Assembly (NCBI GenBank): GCA_004552445.1
Contig: SFOJ01000002.1
Span: forward strand, 1 to 64,000
Reading direction: 5' to 3'
DNA: 64,000 nt
Source: Mollicutes bacterium
Lineage (GTDB): Bacteria > Bacillota_I > Bacilli_A > RF39 > UBA660
Shown here piece by piece: positions 45,925-55,113 of the stretch. Each line of letters starts with the position of its first letter. Positions within the stretch are counted from its first letter, which is position 1. The position numbers were made by a program, and so were the translations under genes. The notes under the pieces were generated by a model. It was not told the DNA's origin. It saw only the letters and a list, made by a program, of their open reading frames with translations, and ran no database searches.

Positions 45925-46612
45925 AAATGAATTTTTAAAACTTGGAAAACTAAAATTTATATTAATTCATTTAATTTTTTTATTAATTATTATAACTTAC
46001 TATTATGTAAACAAAAGAGTTATCACTGAAGAATTTTTATTATCATTAATACCATTTATAGGAGTAGGTGTGTCAATCTTATTTTGCGGTATTATGTCAA
46101 ATGAATATAACAATGGTACATTTAGAATTTACCTAGTAAAACCGATAAACAGAACCAAAATATATATATCGAAATTATTAACAATTTTATTAACAATAAT
46201 TTCTATTTTAATACATAATTTGACAATTTACATACTATTTACGCATGATATAAATGTAAACTTTACTATAAAATACTTTAGTTATTCACATTCATTAATA
46301 TTAATTTCAATAATTATTATAATGTTATCAACAATTATAAAATCATCACCACTCACTTCAGGAATAGTAATAATGTTATTAACATTTGGTTTTTCAGTAT
46401 TTGAACTACTACTTCTTGTAGATTTTAATTTTCTTGAATTTACATTTTTACCATATATTGATTTAAATATTTTAAACAAATTAAACTATGTTAATACAAT
46501 ATTAGGTGTAAATTTATCATTAAAAAAATCAATTATTATAAATTTTATTTATTCTATATTTTTTCTAATAATTGGAATTTATATATTTAATAAAAAGGAT
46601 ATTAATTGTTAA
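45908..46612 (+). CDS. ABC-2 type transporter permease
   Basis: 234 residues with six hydrophobic helices and the loop NEYNNGTFRIYLVKPINRTKIY, typical of ABC-2 permeases. It pairs with the preceding ATPase; two permease copies would make the channel. Substrate unknown; bacteriocin-type immunity is one option for this class. It converges on cotJC with a 4-base overlap. Confidence 0.85.
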   Translation: MTKLIKNEFLKLGKLKFILIHLIFLLIIITYYYVNKRVITEEFLLSLIPFIGVGVSILFCGIMSNEYNNGTFRIYLVKPINRTKIYISKLLTILLTIISILIHNLTIYILFTHDINVNFTIKYFSYSHSLILISIIIIMLSTIIKSSPLTSGIVIMLLTFGFSVFELLLLVDFNFLEFTFLPYIDLNILNKLNYVNTILGVNLSLKKSIIINFIYSIFFLIIGIYIFNKKDINC

Positions 46613-47166
46613 TATCCTTTCTTTTTATAATAGTCATGTAATTCTTTAAATCTATTGAAGTGTACTATTTCTCTTTGTCTTAAGAAACTAAGTGGGGCAA
46701 GTAAACTCTCATCATCAGTTAAATCCATTAAGTTTTCATAAGTTGCTCGTGCTTTTTCTTCAGCTGCCATATCTTCTTGTAAATCTACAATTGGATCTCC
46801 TGTTGATGCTATATAAGCAGTTGTGAATGGAATACCATCTTGATTAAATGGAAATAATCCTTTTTTATGTGAAGTATACCATCCTTCTAAACCGTTCTTT
46901 TTTAATTCTTCAATAGAAGCATCTTTAAGTAACTGGCTAACCATCGTACATATCATCTCAACGTGGCCAAGTTCCTCAGTACCTATATCAGAAAGTAGAG
47001 CTTTACCTTTATCATCAGGCATTGTGAATCTCTGCATTAAATATCTTAATGATGCCCCAAGTTCACCATCACTTCCACCAACTTGTGTAATAAGTTGTTT
47101 TGCCATTTTAATATCTTTTTTTCTAACATTAACTGGATACTCTAAAGTTTTTTCATATTTAAACAT
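46609..47166 (-). CDS. cotJC: CotJC, manganese-catalase-like spore coat protein
   Basis: 185 residues, a ferritin-like four-helix bundle of the manganese catalase family. Metal-ligand type motifs: TEELGHVEMI and EEKARATYE, then RQREIVHFNRF. Full length for CotJC. In Bacillus it is made in the mother cell under sigma-E and assembled into the coat. One base separates it from the upstream cotJ gene. Confidence 0.93.
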   Translation of the reverse strand: MFKYEKTLEYPVNVRKKDIKMAKQLITQVGGSDGELGASLRYLMQRFTMPDDKGKALLSDIGTEELGHVEMICTMVSQLLKDASIEELKKNGLEGWYTSHKKGLFPFNQDGIPFTTAYIASTGDPIVDLQEDMAAEEKARATYENLMDLTDDESLLAPLSFLRQREIVHFNRFKELHDYYKKKGY

Positions 47167-47167
47167 A

Positions 47168-47659
47168 TTACTTACCTCCCTTATCCCAAGGCCAAGGATT
47201 ATCTATCCAAGTCCATTTATCACTACTAACAACATCTTTTACACATAATGGACCATAAACATTCTCATATTTATTCTTAAGTTCATTATACATTTTCTTA
47301 TATTCTTGAAAATTATTTAACATTTTCTTATCAGTAGGATGAATATCTAAATACAAATTCATGTCTTTCATAGCAAAATTATACATTTGTATTTTATAAA
47401 GTAACATATCTCTATCATTTGTGACTTTTAATTTATAAACATGATTTTTATATCTAGAGTACATATCACTAAACATATTCCCTTTATTAAATCCCTCCAT
47501 AGGTGAATACAAAGATTCATCTCTATTAAAATTAATACTGTCGATATTAATATCTATATCATTATATTTACTTTTATCAACATATTTATTTATGTCGTAT
47601 TCATATTCAAGTTCATTAGATACTATATCGAAGTAATTATTATTTTCATCATATAACAT
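47168..47659 (-). CDS. CotJB protein with CotJA-like N-terminal part (apparent fusion)
   Basis: 163 residues. The C-terminal ~80 are CotJB (MYNFAMKDMNLYLDIHPTDK, then YGPLCV, ending WTWIDNPWPWDKGGK). Residues ~50-75 read DESLYSPMEGFNKGNMFSDMY, which matches the core of CotJA (SPxExLxxGTLFPxLY). Normally CotJA and CotJB are separate genes before cotJC. The N-terminal ~45 residues are acidic and unrelated. TAGGAGG precedes the ATG; a mother-cell sigma promoter lies just upstream. Confidence 0.8.
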   Translation of the reverse strand: MLYDENNNYFDIVSNELEYEYDINKYVDKSKYNDIDINIDSINFNRDESLYSPMEGFNKGNMFSDMYSRYKNHVYKLKVTNDRDMLLYKIQMYNFAMKDMNLYLDIHPTDKKMLNNFQEYKKMYNELKNKYENVYGPLCVKDVVSSDKWTWIDNPWPWDKGGK

Positions 47660-47677
47660 TTTTCAATCCTCCTAGAC

Positions 47678-47705
47678 TATTGTATGTAATTAAAAAAACT
47701 ATCGT
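47678..47705 (-). promoter_or_regulatory. Mother-cell sigma (E/K) promoter of cotJ operon
   Basis: Minus strand CATACAATA (47678-47686): CATACAAT is a perfect sigma-E -10 and CATAnnnTA a sigma-K -10. An AC dinucleotide lies 17 bases upstream (47704-47705), as in sigma-K -35s. The start would fall at the Shine-Dalgarno. Confidence 0.6.
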
Positions 47706-47747
47706 ATAGACTAGTTACTCAAAAAAATGTAAAATATACAAAAAAAC

Positions 47748-47777
47748 TTGTATATATTTTTCTAATAATGATACAAT
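47748..47777 (+). promoter_or_regulatory. Promoter of tsaE
   Basis: TTGTAT (47748-47753), 18 bases, TACAAT (47772-47777); leader about 10 bases. Confidence 0.55.
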
Positions 47778-47793
47778 GAATATGGTGATATAA

Positions 47794-48246
47794 ATGCAAT
47801 ATAAAATAACAACTTATTCAGAAGATGATACGATCGAATTAGCTCAAAATATTGAATCCGAAAAGTTTCCTAATATGGTTATATGCCTTATTGGAGATTT
47901 AGGAAGTGGTAAAACAGTATTTGCTAAAGCATTCGCAAAAGCATTAGGCATTAATGACAACATTACATCTCCAACTTTTAATATTATTAAAGAATATGAT
48001 GGTGGGGAAATGAAAATGTTCCATATGGATGTTTATCGTCTTAGTGACATCAAACAAGATTTAGGAATAGAAGAATACTTCACTAAACGTGGTGTATGCA
48101 TAATAGAATGGGCTGATTTAATAGAAGATATCTTACCTAAGAATAGATTAGATATTAAATTTAAAATGATAGATGAGAATACTAGACAAATAGTAATCAC
48201 ACCACATGGAAATAAGTATGAAGATTTATGTGAAAGAGTTTTATAG
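47794..48246 (+). CDS. tsaE: tRNA t6A biosynthesis ATPase TsaE
   Basis: 150 residues. P-loop GDLGSGKTVFAKAFA, switch SPTFNIIKEY, HMDVYRLSD and IIEWADLIEDILP are diagnostic. It drives the TsaB-TsaD complex in t6A modification of ANN-decoding tRNAs. GGTGAT lies 5 bases before the start. Other tsa genes are not in the window. Confidence 0.95.
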   Translation: MQYKITTYSEDDTIELAQNIESEKFPNMVICLIGDLGSGKTVFAKAFAKALGINDNITSPTFNIIKEYDGGEMKMFHMDVYRLSDIKQDLGIEEYFTKRGVCIIEWADLIEDILPKNRLDIKFKMIDENTRQIVITPHGNKYEDLCERVL

Positions 48247-48260
48247 AACTCTTTTTTTTT
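48235..48260 (+). terminator. Terminator of tsaE
   Basis: AGAGTT, 6-base loop containing the stop codon, AACTCT, then T-run. Confidence 0.8.
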
Positions 48261-48303
48261 AATTAAAAATATAGTAAAATTAATAATATAATAGGAGGGG
48301 TCA

Positions 48304-50646
48304 ATGAAGACACTAAGTGATATAGAATTAAAAAGAATAGATGCATATTATAGAGCAGCAAACTATTTATCAGTTGGTCAACTATATTTAAAAGATAATC
48401 CTCTTTTAAGGGAAAAATTAACACTTGAACACATTAAGCCAAATGTAGTTGGACACTGGGGAACAGCACCAGGACAAAATTTTATATATGTTCATCTAAA
48501 TAGAATCATTAAGAAGAACAAATTAGACATGATTTATATATCTGGTCCAGGTCATGGTGGACAAGCAATGGTTGCTAATACATATTTGGAGGGAAGTTAT
48601 ACTGAGATTTATCCTAATATTACAGAAGATGAAGCCGGTATGAAAAAACTATTTAAACAATTTAGTTTTCCAGGAGGTATTAGTTCACACGTTGCACCAG
48701 AAACTCCAGGAAGTATAAATGAAGGTGGAGAACTTGGCTATAGTCTTTCACATGCTTTTGGAGCAGTTCTTGATAATCCAGATCTTATTGCAGCATGTGT
48801 AGTAGGAGATGGGGAAGCAGAAACAGGTCCTTTAGCCGCATCATGGCATTTAAATAAAATATTAAATCCACTTACAGATGGTATAGTTTTGCCAATACTT
48901 CATCTAAATGGATATAAAATTGCAAATCCAACAATATTTGCAAGAATGCCAGAAGAAGAATTAATTAAATTCTTTGAAGGATGTGGATGGGATCCATATA
49001 TAGTAGAAGCAAATACTACTGCTAAAATGCATGAATGCATGGCAAAGACACTAGATAGATGTATCAAAGATATAAATATTATTAAAGATAAAACAAGACT
49101 TAATAAAAGAGCAACTTTCCCAATGATAATACTTAAAACACCAAAAGGGTGGGGAGGACCTAAATTACTTGATGGAAAGCAAATAGAAGGAACATTTAGA
49201 GCACATCAAGTCCCAGTAATAGTAAATAAAGAACATCCAGAAAATGTAGAAATATTAGAAGCTTGGATGAAAAGTTATAAACCTGAAGAACTATTTGATA
49301 AAAATGGCACTCTTAAAAAAGAATTAAAAGCATTAGCTCCAACTGGAGATTATAGAATGGGAATGAATCCACATACTAATGGTGGAAAACTTCTTGAAGA
49401 ATTAAACATCCCAGACTTTAGAGGATACGCTTTAGATATAAAAAAACCTGGTGAAGTAATAGCTCAAGATATGATGGAATTAGGATACTTTATTAGAGAC
49501 ATTATTAGATTAAATGAATCTAAAAAGAACTTTAGAATATTTGGCCCAGATGAAGCACTTTCTAATAGACTAAACCATATTTTTGAAGTAACAAATAGGC
49601 AATGGAATGGTATAAGATATGATTATGATGAATTTATAAATCCATATGGTAGAGTAATTGATTCAGTTCTTTCTGAACATCTATGTGAGGGTATGTTAGA
49701 AGGTTACTTGTTAACGGGAAGACATGGATTTATGCATAGTTATGAAGCATTTATAAGAATAGTTGATTCAATGGCAAGTCAACATGCTAAATGGCTAAAA
49801 GTAACAAAAGATCTTCCATGGAGAAGAGATATAGCTTCATTAAATTATATTTTATCATCATACGTATGGCAACAAGACCATAATGGATTTACTCACCAAG
49901 ATCCAGGATTCTTAAATCATATTGTTACTAAGAAAGCAGATATAGTAAGAATATATTTACCTCCAGATACTAATACTTTAATATCATGCTTCGATCATTG
50001 CATTAGAAGTAAAAACTATATAAATGTAATAGTTGCATCAAAACATCCAAGACCACAATGGTTAACTATGGATGAAGCAATTAAACATTGTACTAAAGGA
50101 CTTGGAATATGGAAATTTGCAAGTAATGATGAAGGAAAAGAACCTGACCTTGTAATGGCATGCGCCGGTGAAACACCAACAATTGAAGTACTAGCCGCTA
50201 CTAAAATATTAAGAGAAAAATTTCCAGAATTAAAAATTAGAGTAGTTAATGTAGTTGATTTAATGAAACTTGAAAGTCCTGAAAATCATCCACATGGACT
50301 TGATAATGATGAATATAATAGCATATTTACAAAAGACAAACCAATTATATTTGCATTCCATGGATATCCAAATTTAATTCATCAATTAGCATACAAAAGA
50401 GATAATAAAAATATGCATGTACATGGTTATATAGAAGAGGGTACTATTACAACAACATTTGATATGAAAGTACAAAATAAATTAGATAGATTTAATTTAG
50501 TAATGGATGCACTTAAATATTTACCAGAACTTGGGGATAGAAGAACTGCACTTACTGAATGGTGCAAAAACAAATTAATAGAACATAAAGAATATATCCA
50601 TGAATATGGTGAAGACATGCCAGAAATTAAAAATTGGAAATGGTAA
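48304..50646 (+). CDS. xfp: Phosphoketolase (xylulose-5-P/fructose-6-P)
   Basis: 780 residues, full length. GHWGTAPGQNFIYVH, SGPGHGGQAMVA, the thiamine-diphosphate motif GDGEAETGPLA, HLNGYKIANPT and GRHGFMHSYEAF are all family hallmarks. It splits xylulose-5-phosphate or fructose-6-phosphate with phosphate into acetyl-phosphate and an aldose phosphate, implying heterofermentative or bifid-type sugar breakdown with substrate-level ATP. AGGAGGGG Shine-Dalgarno; monocistronic. Confidence 0.96.
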   Translation: MKTLSDIELKRIDAYYRAANYLSVGQLYLKDNPLLREKLTLEHIKPNVVGHWGTAPGQNFIYVHLNRIIKKNKLDMIYISGPGHGGQAMVANTYLEGSYTEIYPNITEDEAGMKKLFKQFSFPGGISSHVAPETPGSINEGGELGYSLSHAFGAVLDNPDLIAACVVGDGEAETGPLAASWHLNKILNPLTDGIVLPILHLNGYKIANPTIFARMPEEELIKFFEGCGWDPYIVEANTTAKMHECMAKTLDRCIKDINIIKDKTRLNKRATFPMIILKTPKGWGGPKLLDGKQIEGTFRAHQVPVIVNKEHPENVEILEAWMKSYKPEELFDKNGTLKKELKALAPTGDYRMGMNPHTNGGKLLEELNIPDFRGYALDIKKPGEVIAQDMMELGYFIRDIIRLNESKKNFRIFGPDEALSNRLNHIFEVTNRQWNGIRYDYDEFINPYGRVIDSVLSEHLCEGMLEGYLLTGRHGFMHSYEAFIRIVDSMASQHAKWLKVTKDLPWRRDIASLNYILSSYVWQQDHNGFTHQDPGFLNHIVTKKADIVRIYLPPDTNTLISCFDHCIRSKNYINVIVASKHPRPQWLTMDEAIKHCTKGLGIWKFASNDEGKEPDLVMACAGETPTIEVLAATKILREKFPELKIRVVNVVDLMKLESPENHPHGLDNDEYNSIFTKDKPIIFAFHGYPNLIHQLAYKRDNKNMHVHGYIEEGTITTTFDMKVQNKLDRFNLVMDALKYLPELGDRRTALTEWCKNKLIEHKEYIHEYGEDMPEIKNWKW

Positions 50647-50647
50647 A

Positions 50648-50678
50648 AAAACGTAAGATTAACTCTTACGTTTTAATA
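50648..50678. terminator. Bidirectional terminator after xfp
   Basis: AAAACGTAAGA pairs with TCTTACGTTTT around TTAAC; A-run upstream serves the opposite strand. Confidence 0.8.
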
Positions 50679-50684
50679 TGTTTT

Positions 50685-51566
50685 CTAGTCACCAATAACT
50701 TTTTGTTTAGTTACTACTTTTTTTGATATTAACCAACCATAATTATCTTTAACTATAGTATTATGACAAAATTCACATATATCACTTTGATTATTCTTCT
50801 TTATTGTAGCACCACATACTGGGCAATTAGTAGTTTCACTTTTAAGAGTACTAACAATGGTAAGAATAGTGGTTACATCTAATCTAACATCCATACCTCT
50901 AGCAATAATAATTGAATTATTATTAACAATATAATCTCTCATAGCTAAGTCAAGAACAACATCTAAACTATATTTGCCATTTTCTTCTTTAAAATTTTTA
51001 AAGGTACATCCATATATAGTAATATCATCTATTATATTTCTTTGTTTCTTTCTTTTTAATGTTTCAAGCATACTCTTGTAAGAATTGTATAAATCGTCAG
51101 TTGTTAAACTTCTAATAGTTTCATAGTCAAAATTAACCCATGCTTCTTGAAGTTTAACATACATCTCACAAATCGTCGAAACAAATTTATCTTTATCTAG
51201 ATTAGGTATTTTAGTTTCTATATTATCAAGCCATATATTACTTATATTATTTAGTTTACTGTGAGTAATAACTAATTTCTCAGAATTAATATCTTTATCA
51301 GTAATCCTTCTTCTTATATATTCAACTATAACAGCAACAATCATACAAATAAATATAATTAATGCTAAAGGAGTACTTATATTTGATTTAGAACCGAAAT
51401 TATATCCGCCATCGAAATCAAAGCCTCCACCGCCCAAATCAAAGCCTCCACCGCCTAAATCATAATCAATATCAAATCCAGTATCAGCAAGCACTATATA
51501 ACTACTAGATATAAAAAATAGTAATATTATAAATATAATAAATAGCTTTAACTTCTTACTTTTCAT
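50685..51566 (-). CDS. Tim44-like domain protein with Gly-rich linker and zinc ribbon
   Basis: 293 residues. A signal/anchor (IIFIILLFFISSSYIVLA), then a Gly/Asp/Phe repeat (GGGGFD units), a second hydrophobic helix (~residues 68-88), and a cytosolic Tim44-like alpha+beta domain (YVKLQEAWVNFDYETIRSL) spanning ~120-240. A four-Cys zinc ribbon (CPVCGATI, then CEFCHNTI) follows. Bacterial Tim44-like proteins are membrane-associated with unclear roles. It follows a shorter paralogue in the same direction. Confidence 0.8.
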   Translation of the reverse strand: MKSKKLKLFIIFIILLFFISSSYIVLADTGFDIDYDLGGGGFDLGGGGFDFDGGYNFGSKSNISTPLALIIFICMIVAVIVEYIRRRITDKDINSEKLVITHSKLNNISNIWLDNIETKIPNLDKDKFVSTICEMYVKLQEAWVNFDYETIRSLTTDDLYNSYKSMLETLKRKKQRNIIDDITIYGCTFKNFKEENGKYSLDVVLDLAMRDYIVNNNSIIIARGMDVRLDVTTILTIVSTLKSETTNCPVCGATIKKNNQSDICEFCHNTIVKDNYGWLISKKVVTKQKVIGD

Positions 51567-51616
51567 ACTTTCACCAGTATAAGTATAACATAAAAAAATA
51601 TGATTAAAAACATATT

Positions 51617-52153
51617 TTATATTTCATCAATATATGTAACTAAATAACCATATTCTTCCATATTAAATGGCTTTCTGCAAAACTTACAAAGTCCACTATT
51701 ATTAATATCAAGTATATTACCACAATATGTACAACGTCTTGCTTCTTCTAAATGTTTAGTATGTCTTCTCTTGGAAAGAGTTATCTTATGTATTTTTTCT
51801 ATTCTCTTATCATTAATACCACTTATATAGTTATAATCCATATCAGTAAAATAATCCATATATCTAGACACTAATTCAACTTCAATAGTTATAAAATTAT
51901 CAGTAATCATATTACCAACTATTTTACTACTTTTAACATTCATTTCATCAAAACATCTTCTTATATTTTTATTTTTATATTCATTAATCATATTATTAAA
52001 GTTTACATATACATCATTAGCTAAATAATGTCTAACATCTTCCATATTATTATTTTGTATAGAATTAAGTATCATAATAAATATATGATCAACATTACTT
52101 AAAAAAGTACTTTCTGAAAAACTATCATCTGCTTTAATTATTTCTTCTATCAT
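51617..52153 (-). CDS. Soluble Tim44-like protein with zinc ribbon
   Basis: 178 residues. Same core as its neighbour without membrane helices: a Tim44-like domain, then CTYCGNIL and CKFCRKPF. It is a shortened paralogue. The start at 52153 is preferred to ATG 52174 because AAGGAG lies directly before it. The two genes are 50 bases apart and probably cotranscribed. Confidence 0.72.
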   Translation of the reverse strand: MIEEIIKADDSFSESTFLSNVDHIFIMILNSIQNNNMEDVRHYLANDVYVNFNNMINEYKNKNIRRCFDEMNVKSSKIVGNMITDNFITIEVELVSRYMDYFTDMDYNYISGINDKRIEKIHKITLSKRRHTKHLEEARRCTYCGNILDINNSGLCKFCRKPFNMEEYGYLVTYIDEI

Positions 52154-52174
52154 ATTACTCCTTATATAATTCAT

Positions 52175-52456
52175 ATTATTCCCTAACTTATATTAAGTAT
52201 AACACATTCACATAAAAATTAGTATTTTTTCACTAAACTATAATAATTTATTATTAAAATAATATTTAGAAAGGAAGTGATAAGTACCAACATTTTACAA
52301 GTAAATAATATTTTACATAAATAATACTATATTTTCACAATTCTATAACAATTCATATGTAAAATTAAATATGTAAGAAGGAGGAATGATAGATAGGTAG
52401 GTAAAAAAATAAGTAGCTTCAACTCACAATTAAATAAAACAATTTCTATTATATAG
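52175..52456. other. Gene-poor intergenic segment
   Basis: About 280 bases without a convincing gene. It contains two Shine-Dalgarno-like strings (GAAAGGAAGTGATAAG near 52270; AAGAAGGAGGAATG near 52377), each followed by very short open frames, and a TATAAT near 52241. It may be an sRNA or a decayed gene. Confidence 0.4.
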
Positions 52457-52500
52457 AGATACATTAAGTATGAATCAAATATTTAATGCATCTTTTTTTT
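52457..52500 (+). terminator. Terminator hairpin with no obvious gene upstream
   Basis: AGATACATTAA (52457-52467) pairs with TTAATGCATCT (52483-52493) with one mismatch, then eight T. No plus-strand gene ends before it, implying an unannotated transcript. Confidence 0.65.
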
Positions 52501-52544
52501 ATAGTATAAAATATGGTATTATTGAGTTATATAAGAGAGTATAT

Positions 52545-53057
52545 ATGGATTTAGAAAGTATATTAACAAGTGATAATATTGAAGAAGAAATAAGATATAA
52601 TGAAGACTATATATTTAGTTTAATACCGGAGCTTAAATATGAAGTAGGTTTTGATCAAAAACATCCTCATCATTCATTAGATGTATGGAATCATACAATA
52701 AAAGCATTAAAACATATAGAACCGAATTTTGAACTTAGACTTATAGTATTACTTCATGATATAGGTAAACCATTTAGTTATCAAGATGGTGAAGACGGAG
52801 TAAGACATTTTAAAGGTCATGCAAAAAAATCAAGAGAAATATCAGAAGGAATATTAACAAGATTAAATATAGAACCAAAAGAAGAAATTCTATATGTTAT
52901 AGAAAATCATGATACTCCAATAGATACTAATACTATCAAAAATAGAGAATTAGAAATAAAAAGATTGAAGGTTCAATATGCTGATGCTTATGCACATTCT
53001 CCTTCAACCATTCAAAACCGAATTTTAAGACTAAATGCTATAAAAGAATTAATTTGA
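52545..53057 (+). CDS. HD-domain protein (tRNA nucleotidyltransferase HD-like)
   Basis: 170 residues from ATG 52545; the longer frame from 52470 starts inside a terminator hairpin and is rejected. HD metal-binding residues: HHSLDVWNHTIKAL, LLHDIGKP, HFKGHAKKS and ENHD. The pattern resembles the HD part of CCA-adding enzymes, without the polymerase domain. Probably a phosphohydrolase of unknown substrate. Its stop overlaps the end of murE (tail to tail). Confidence 0.8.
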   Translation: MDLESILTSDNIEEEIRYNEDYIFSLIPELKYEVGFDQKHPHHSLDVWNHTIKALKHIEPNFELRLIVLLHDIGKPFSYQDGEDGVRHFKGHAKKSREISEGILTRLNIEPKEEILYVIENHDTPIDTNTIKNRELEIKRLKVQYADAYAHSPSTIQNRILRLNAIKELI

Positions 53058-54410
53058 TTTATAATTTAATACTTCTTCTACATCATCTAAATGTATTTTT
53101 TCTTTACCAATTATTTGATAATCCTCATGTCCTTTACCAAGTATTAATAAAATATCATCTTTTTCCATTATATCTATACCATGTTTAATAGCTTGTCTTC
53201 TATCTAGGATAACTTCATAGTTATCTTTTTTAACACCTTCTAATATATCATTCATAATAGCCTGTGGATCTTCAGTTCTAGGATTATCACTTGTGAATAT
53301 TACATAATCAGATAATCTAGAAGCTATTTCTCCCATAATTGGTCTTTTCTTAGGATCTCTATCTCCACCACAACCAACTAATGTAATAACACGATTCTTT
53401 TTAAGTTCATTATACGCAGTAATAACTTTTTCAACAGCATCTGGTGTATGCGCATAATCAATAACAGCAACTCCACCATTAACTTTATATGCTTCACATC
53501 TTCCTTTAGGAGCTTTTATCATATTAGTTTTACTAACAATTTCATCCATACTAAAGCCATATTGATTAAGAATAGATACAACAGTTAAATAATTGTATAC
53601 ATTAAATTTACTAGTAAGTGGTACTAACACATCATAAGTTTTTCCTTCAAAGCTAAATGTAAGATTTGTTTCACTTGGGTGAGTTTCAAAATTAATAATT
53701 TTATAATCTCCATCAAATCCAAAAGAAACTCTTTTATGACCTTCTTTTTTAAAATAAATACTTGATTCATCATCAGAGTTTACAATAATAACAGCATCTT
53801 TTGTCAAATGATTAAGTATTAATAATTTAGCATTTAAATAATTCTCCATTGTTTTATGATAATCTAAATGATCTTCAGTAAGGTTAGTAAATCCAATAAT
53901 TGAGTAATTTATATTAGTAAGTCTATCATAAGATAAAGCTTGACTACTTACTTCCATTACTACTGTTTTAGCTCCACTTTCATATGCATTCATAAGAAGT
54001 TTATAAACAGTTAATATATCTGGAGTAGTATTATTAAGTTCAATATGTTCATCTTTATGATAATAACCAATAGTTCCAATATAAGCAGCATCTATTCCCA
54101 TATTAAGTAACATTTGATATGTTAAATAACAACTAGTAGTTTTACCATTAGTTCCAGTAACACCTATAAGTTTCATTTCATTTAATTTTTCACCATATTC
54201 TCTATGAAGAATTTCTCTTAAATATTTATCAGTATCTTCTACTTTTTCATAAGGAATATCAAAATCTATATCCTTTTCACAAATAATTTTAGATGCTCCA
54301 TTTTTAATAGCACTTTCTATAAAATCATGACCATCTACAGTTAAACCTTTTAAAGCGATAAAAGTTTGTCCTTTTTGTACTTTTCTAGAATCACTTTCAA
54401 ATTTAAACAT
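53049..54410 (-). CDS. murE: UDP-MurNAc-tripeptide synthetase MurE
   Basis: 453 residues. ATP loop GVTGTNGKTTSCYL; TTPDILTVY; EVSSQALSYDR; and in the C-terminal domain TSDNPRTEDP. The DNPR motif is that of enzymes adding meso-diaminopimelate rather than lysine. It catalyses the third amino-acid addition to the wall peptide. It stands alone, not in a dcw cluster. GGAAGTGAG precedes the start. Confidence 0.95.
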   Translation of the reverse strand: MFKFESDSRKVQKGQTFIALKGLTVDGHDFIESAIKNGASKIICEKDIDFDIPYEKVEDTDKYLREILHREYGEKLNEMKLIGVTGTNGKTTSCYLTYQMLLNMGIDAAYIGTIGYYHKDEHIELNNTTPDILTVYKLLMNAYESGAKTVVMEVSSQALSYDRLTNINYSIIGFTNLTEDHLDYHKTMENYLNAKLLILNHLTKDAVIIVNSDDESSIYFKKEGHKRVSFGFDGDYKIINFETHPSETNLTFSFEGKTYDVLVPLTSKFNVYNYLTVVSILNQYGFSMDEIVSKTNMIKAPKGRCEAYKVNGGVAVIDYAHTPDAVEKVITAYNELKKNRVITLVGCGGDRDPKKRPIMGEIASRLSDYVIFTSDNPRTEDPQAIMNDILEGVKKDNYEVILDRRQAIKHGIDIMEKDDILLILGKGHEDYQIIGKEKIHLDDVEEVLNYKSN

Positions 54411-54574
54411 TTTCTCACTTCCTCTAAATAATATTATAACATATTAAAAAATATTATTAATTAGTTTACATCCACAAACATTCCACATTACATTTTACTT
54501 AACACTATAGTTACATTGTTTATTGCATTTTATCAACTAGAATGTTATTATTTATGTAGAAAGTAGTGAAATTT

Positions 54575-55111
54575 ATGATTACTAATAGATTAAAAACAGA
54601 ACTAAATAAAAAAGAGTACTATGAAGTAAATCCTAAAACTGGAAGTCAAAAAAGAATAAATATCAATAAACTGTTAGATAATGCTAAAAAAGCATTAAAA
54701 AGAGCCGTTTTAATAGGTTTAGCGCTGGGTACAATTGGAACAGGAGTATTAAGTTATATTTTTGCTGGTGAAATAGCAGATTTTAAAGAAGAAAAATCTT
54801 ATAAGAAAGCAGCAGCAACAGCGTATAGTGAGTATAAAAGTGCACATCCAGACTATAAAGATGGAGAAAATATATGCACTCTTATAGATAGTCAAGGATG
54901 CTGTTGTATTGCATATCCTGATAAACTATTAGAATTTATTTTAGATAGTAGTCCAATTGCAAAAAGATGTTCTGATCCTGATTGCACAACATGTAGTAAA
55001 AATAAGGAAATAGAGGAGTCGGTTAATGACATTTTAAGAAGTGATCCTAGATTTACAGAAATAGTTGAAGAACATGAGCATAATCAAGAAATGGAACAAA
55101 TAAGGAGTTAA
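54575..55111 (+). CDS. Hypothetical membrane-anchored cysteine-rich protein
   Basis: 178 residues. A basic start is followed by one transmembrane helix (~residues 45-65: AVLIGLALGTIGTGVLSYIF). The outer part has several cysteines (CTLIDSQGCCCIAY, CSDPDCTTCSKN), possibly a metal or disulfide cluster, and a His/Glu tail. Family unknown. GTG 54566 is possible, but ATG 54575 is the first methionine. The next gene starts 3 bases after its stop. Confidence 0.6.
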   Translation: MITNRLKTELNKKEYYEVNPKTGSQKRININKLLDNAKKALKRAVLIGLALGTIGTGVLSYIFAGEIADFKEEKSYKKAAATAYSEYKSAHPDYKDGENICTLIDSQGCCCIAYPDKLLEFILDSSPIAKRCSDPDCTTCSKNKEIEESVNDILRSDPRFTEIVEEHEHNQEMEQIRS

Positions 55112-55113
55112 TA

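Noticed and set aside
52470..53057. Longer HD-protein start at ATG 52470
   Set aside because: That ATG is inside a terminator hairpin loop; ATG 52545 with a purine-rich site is better.
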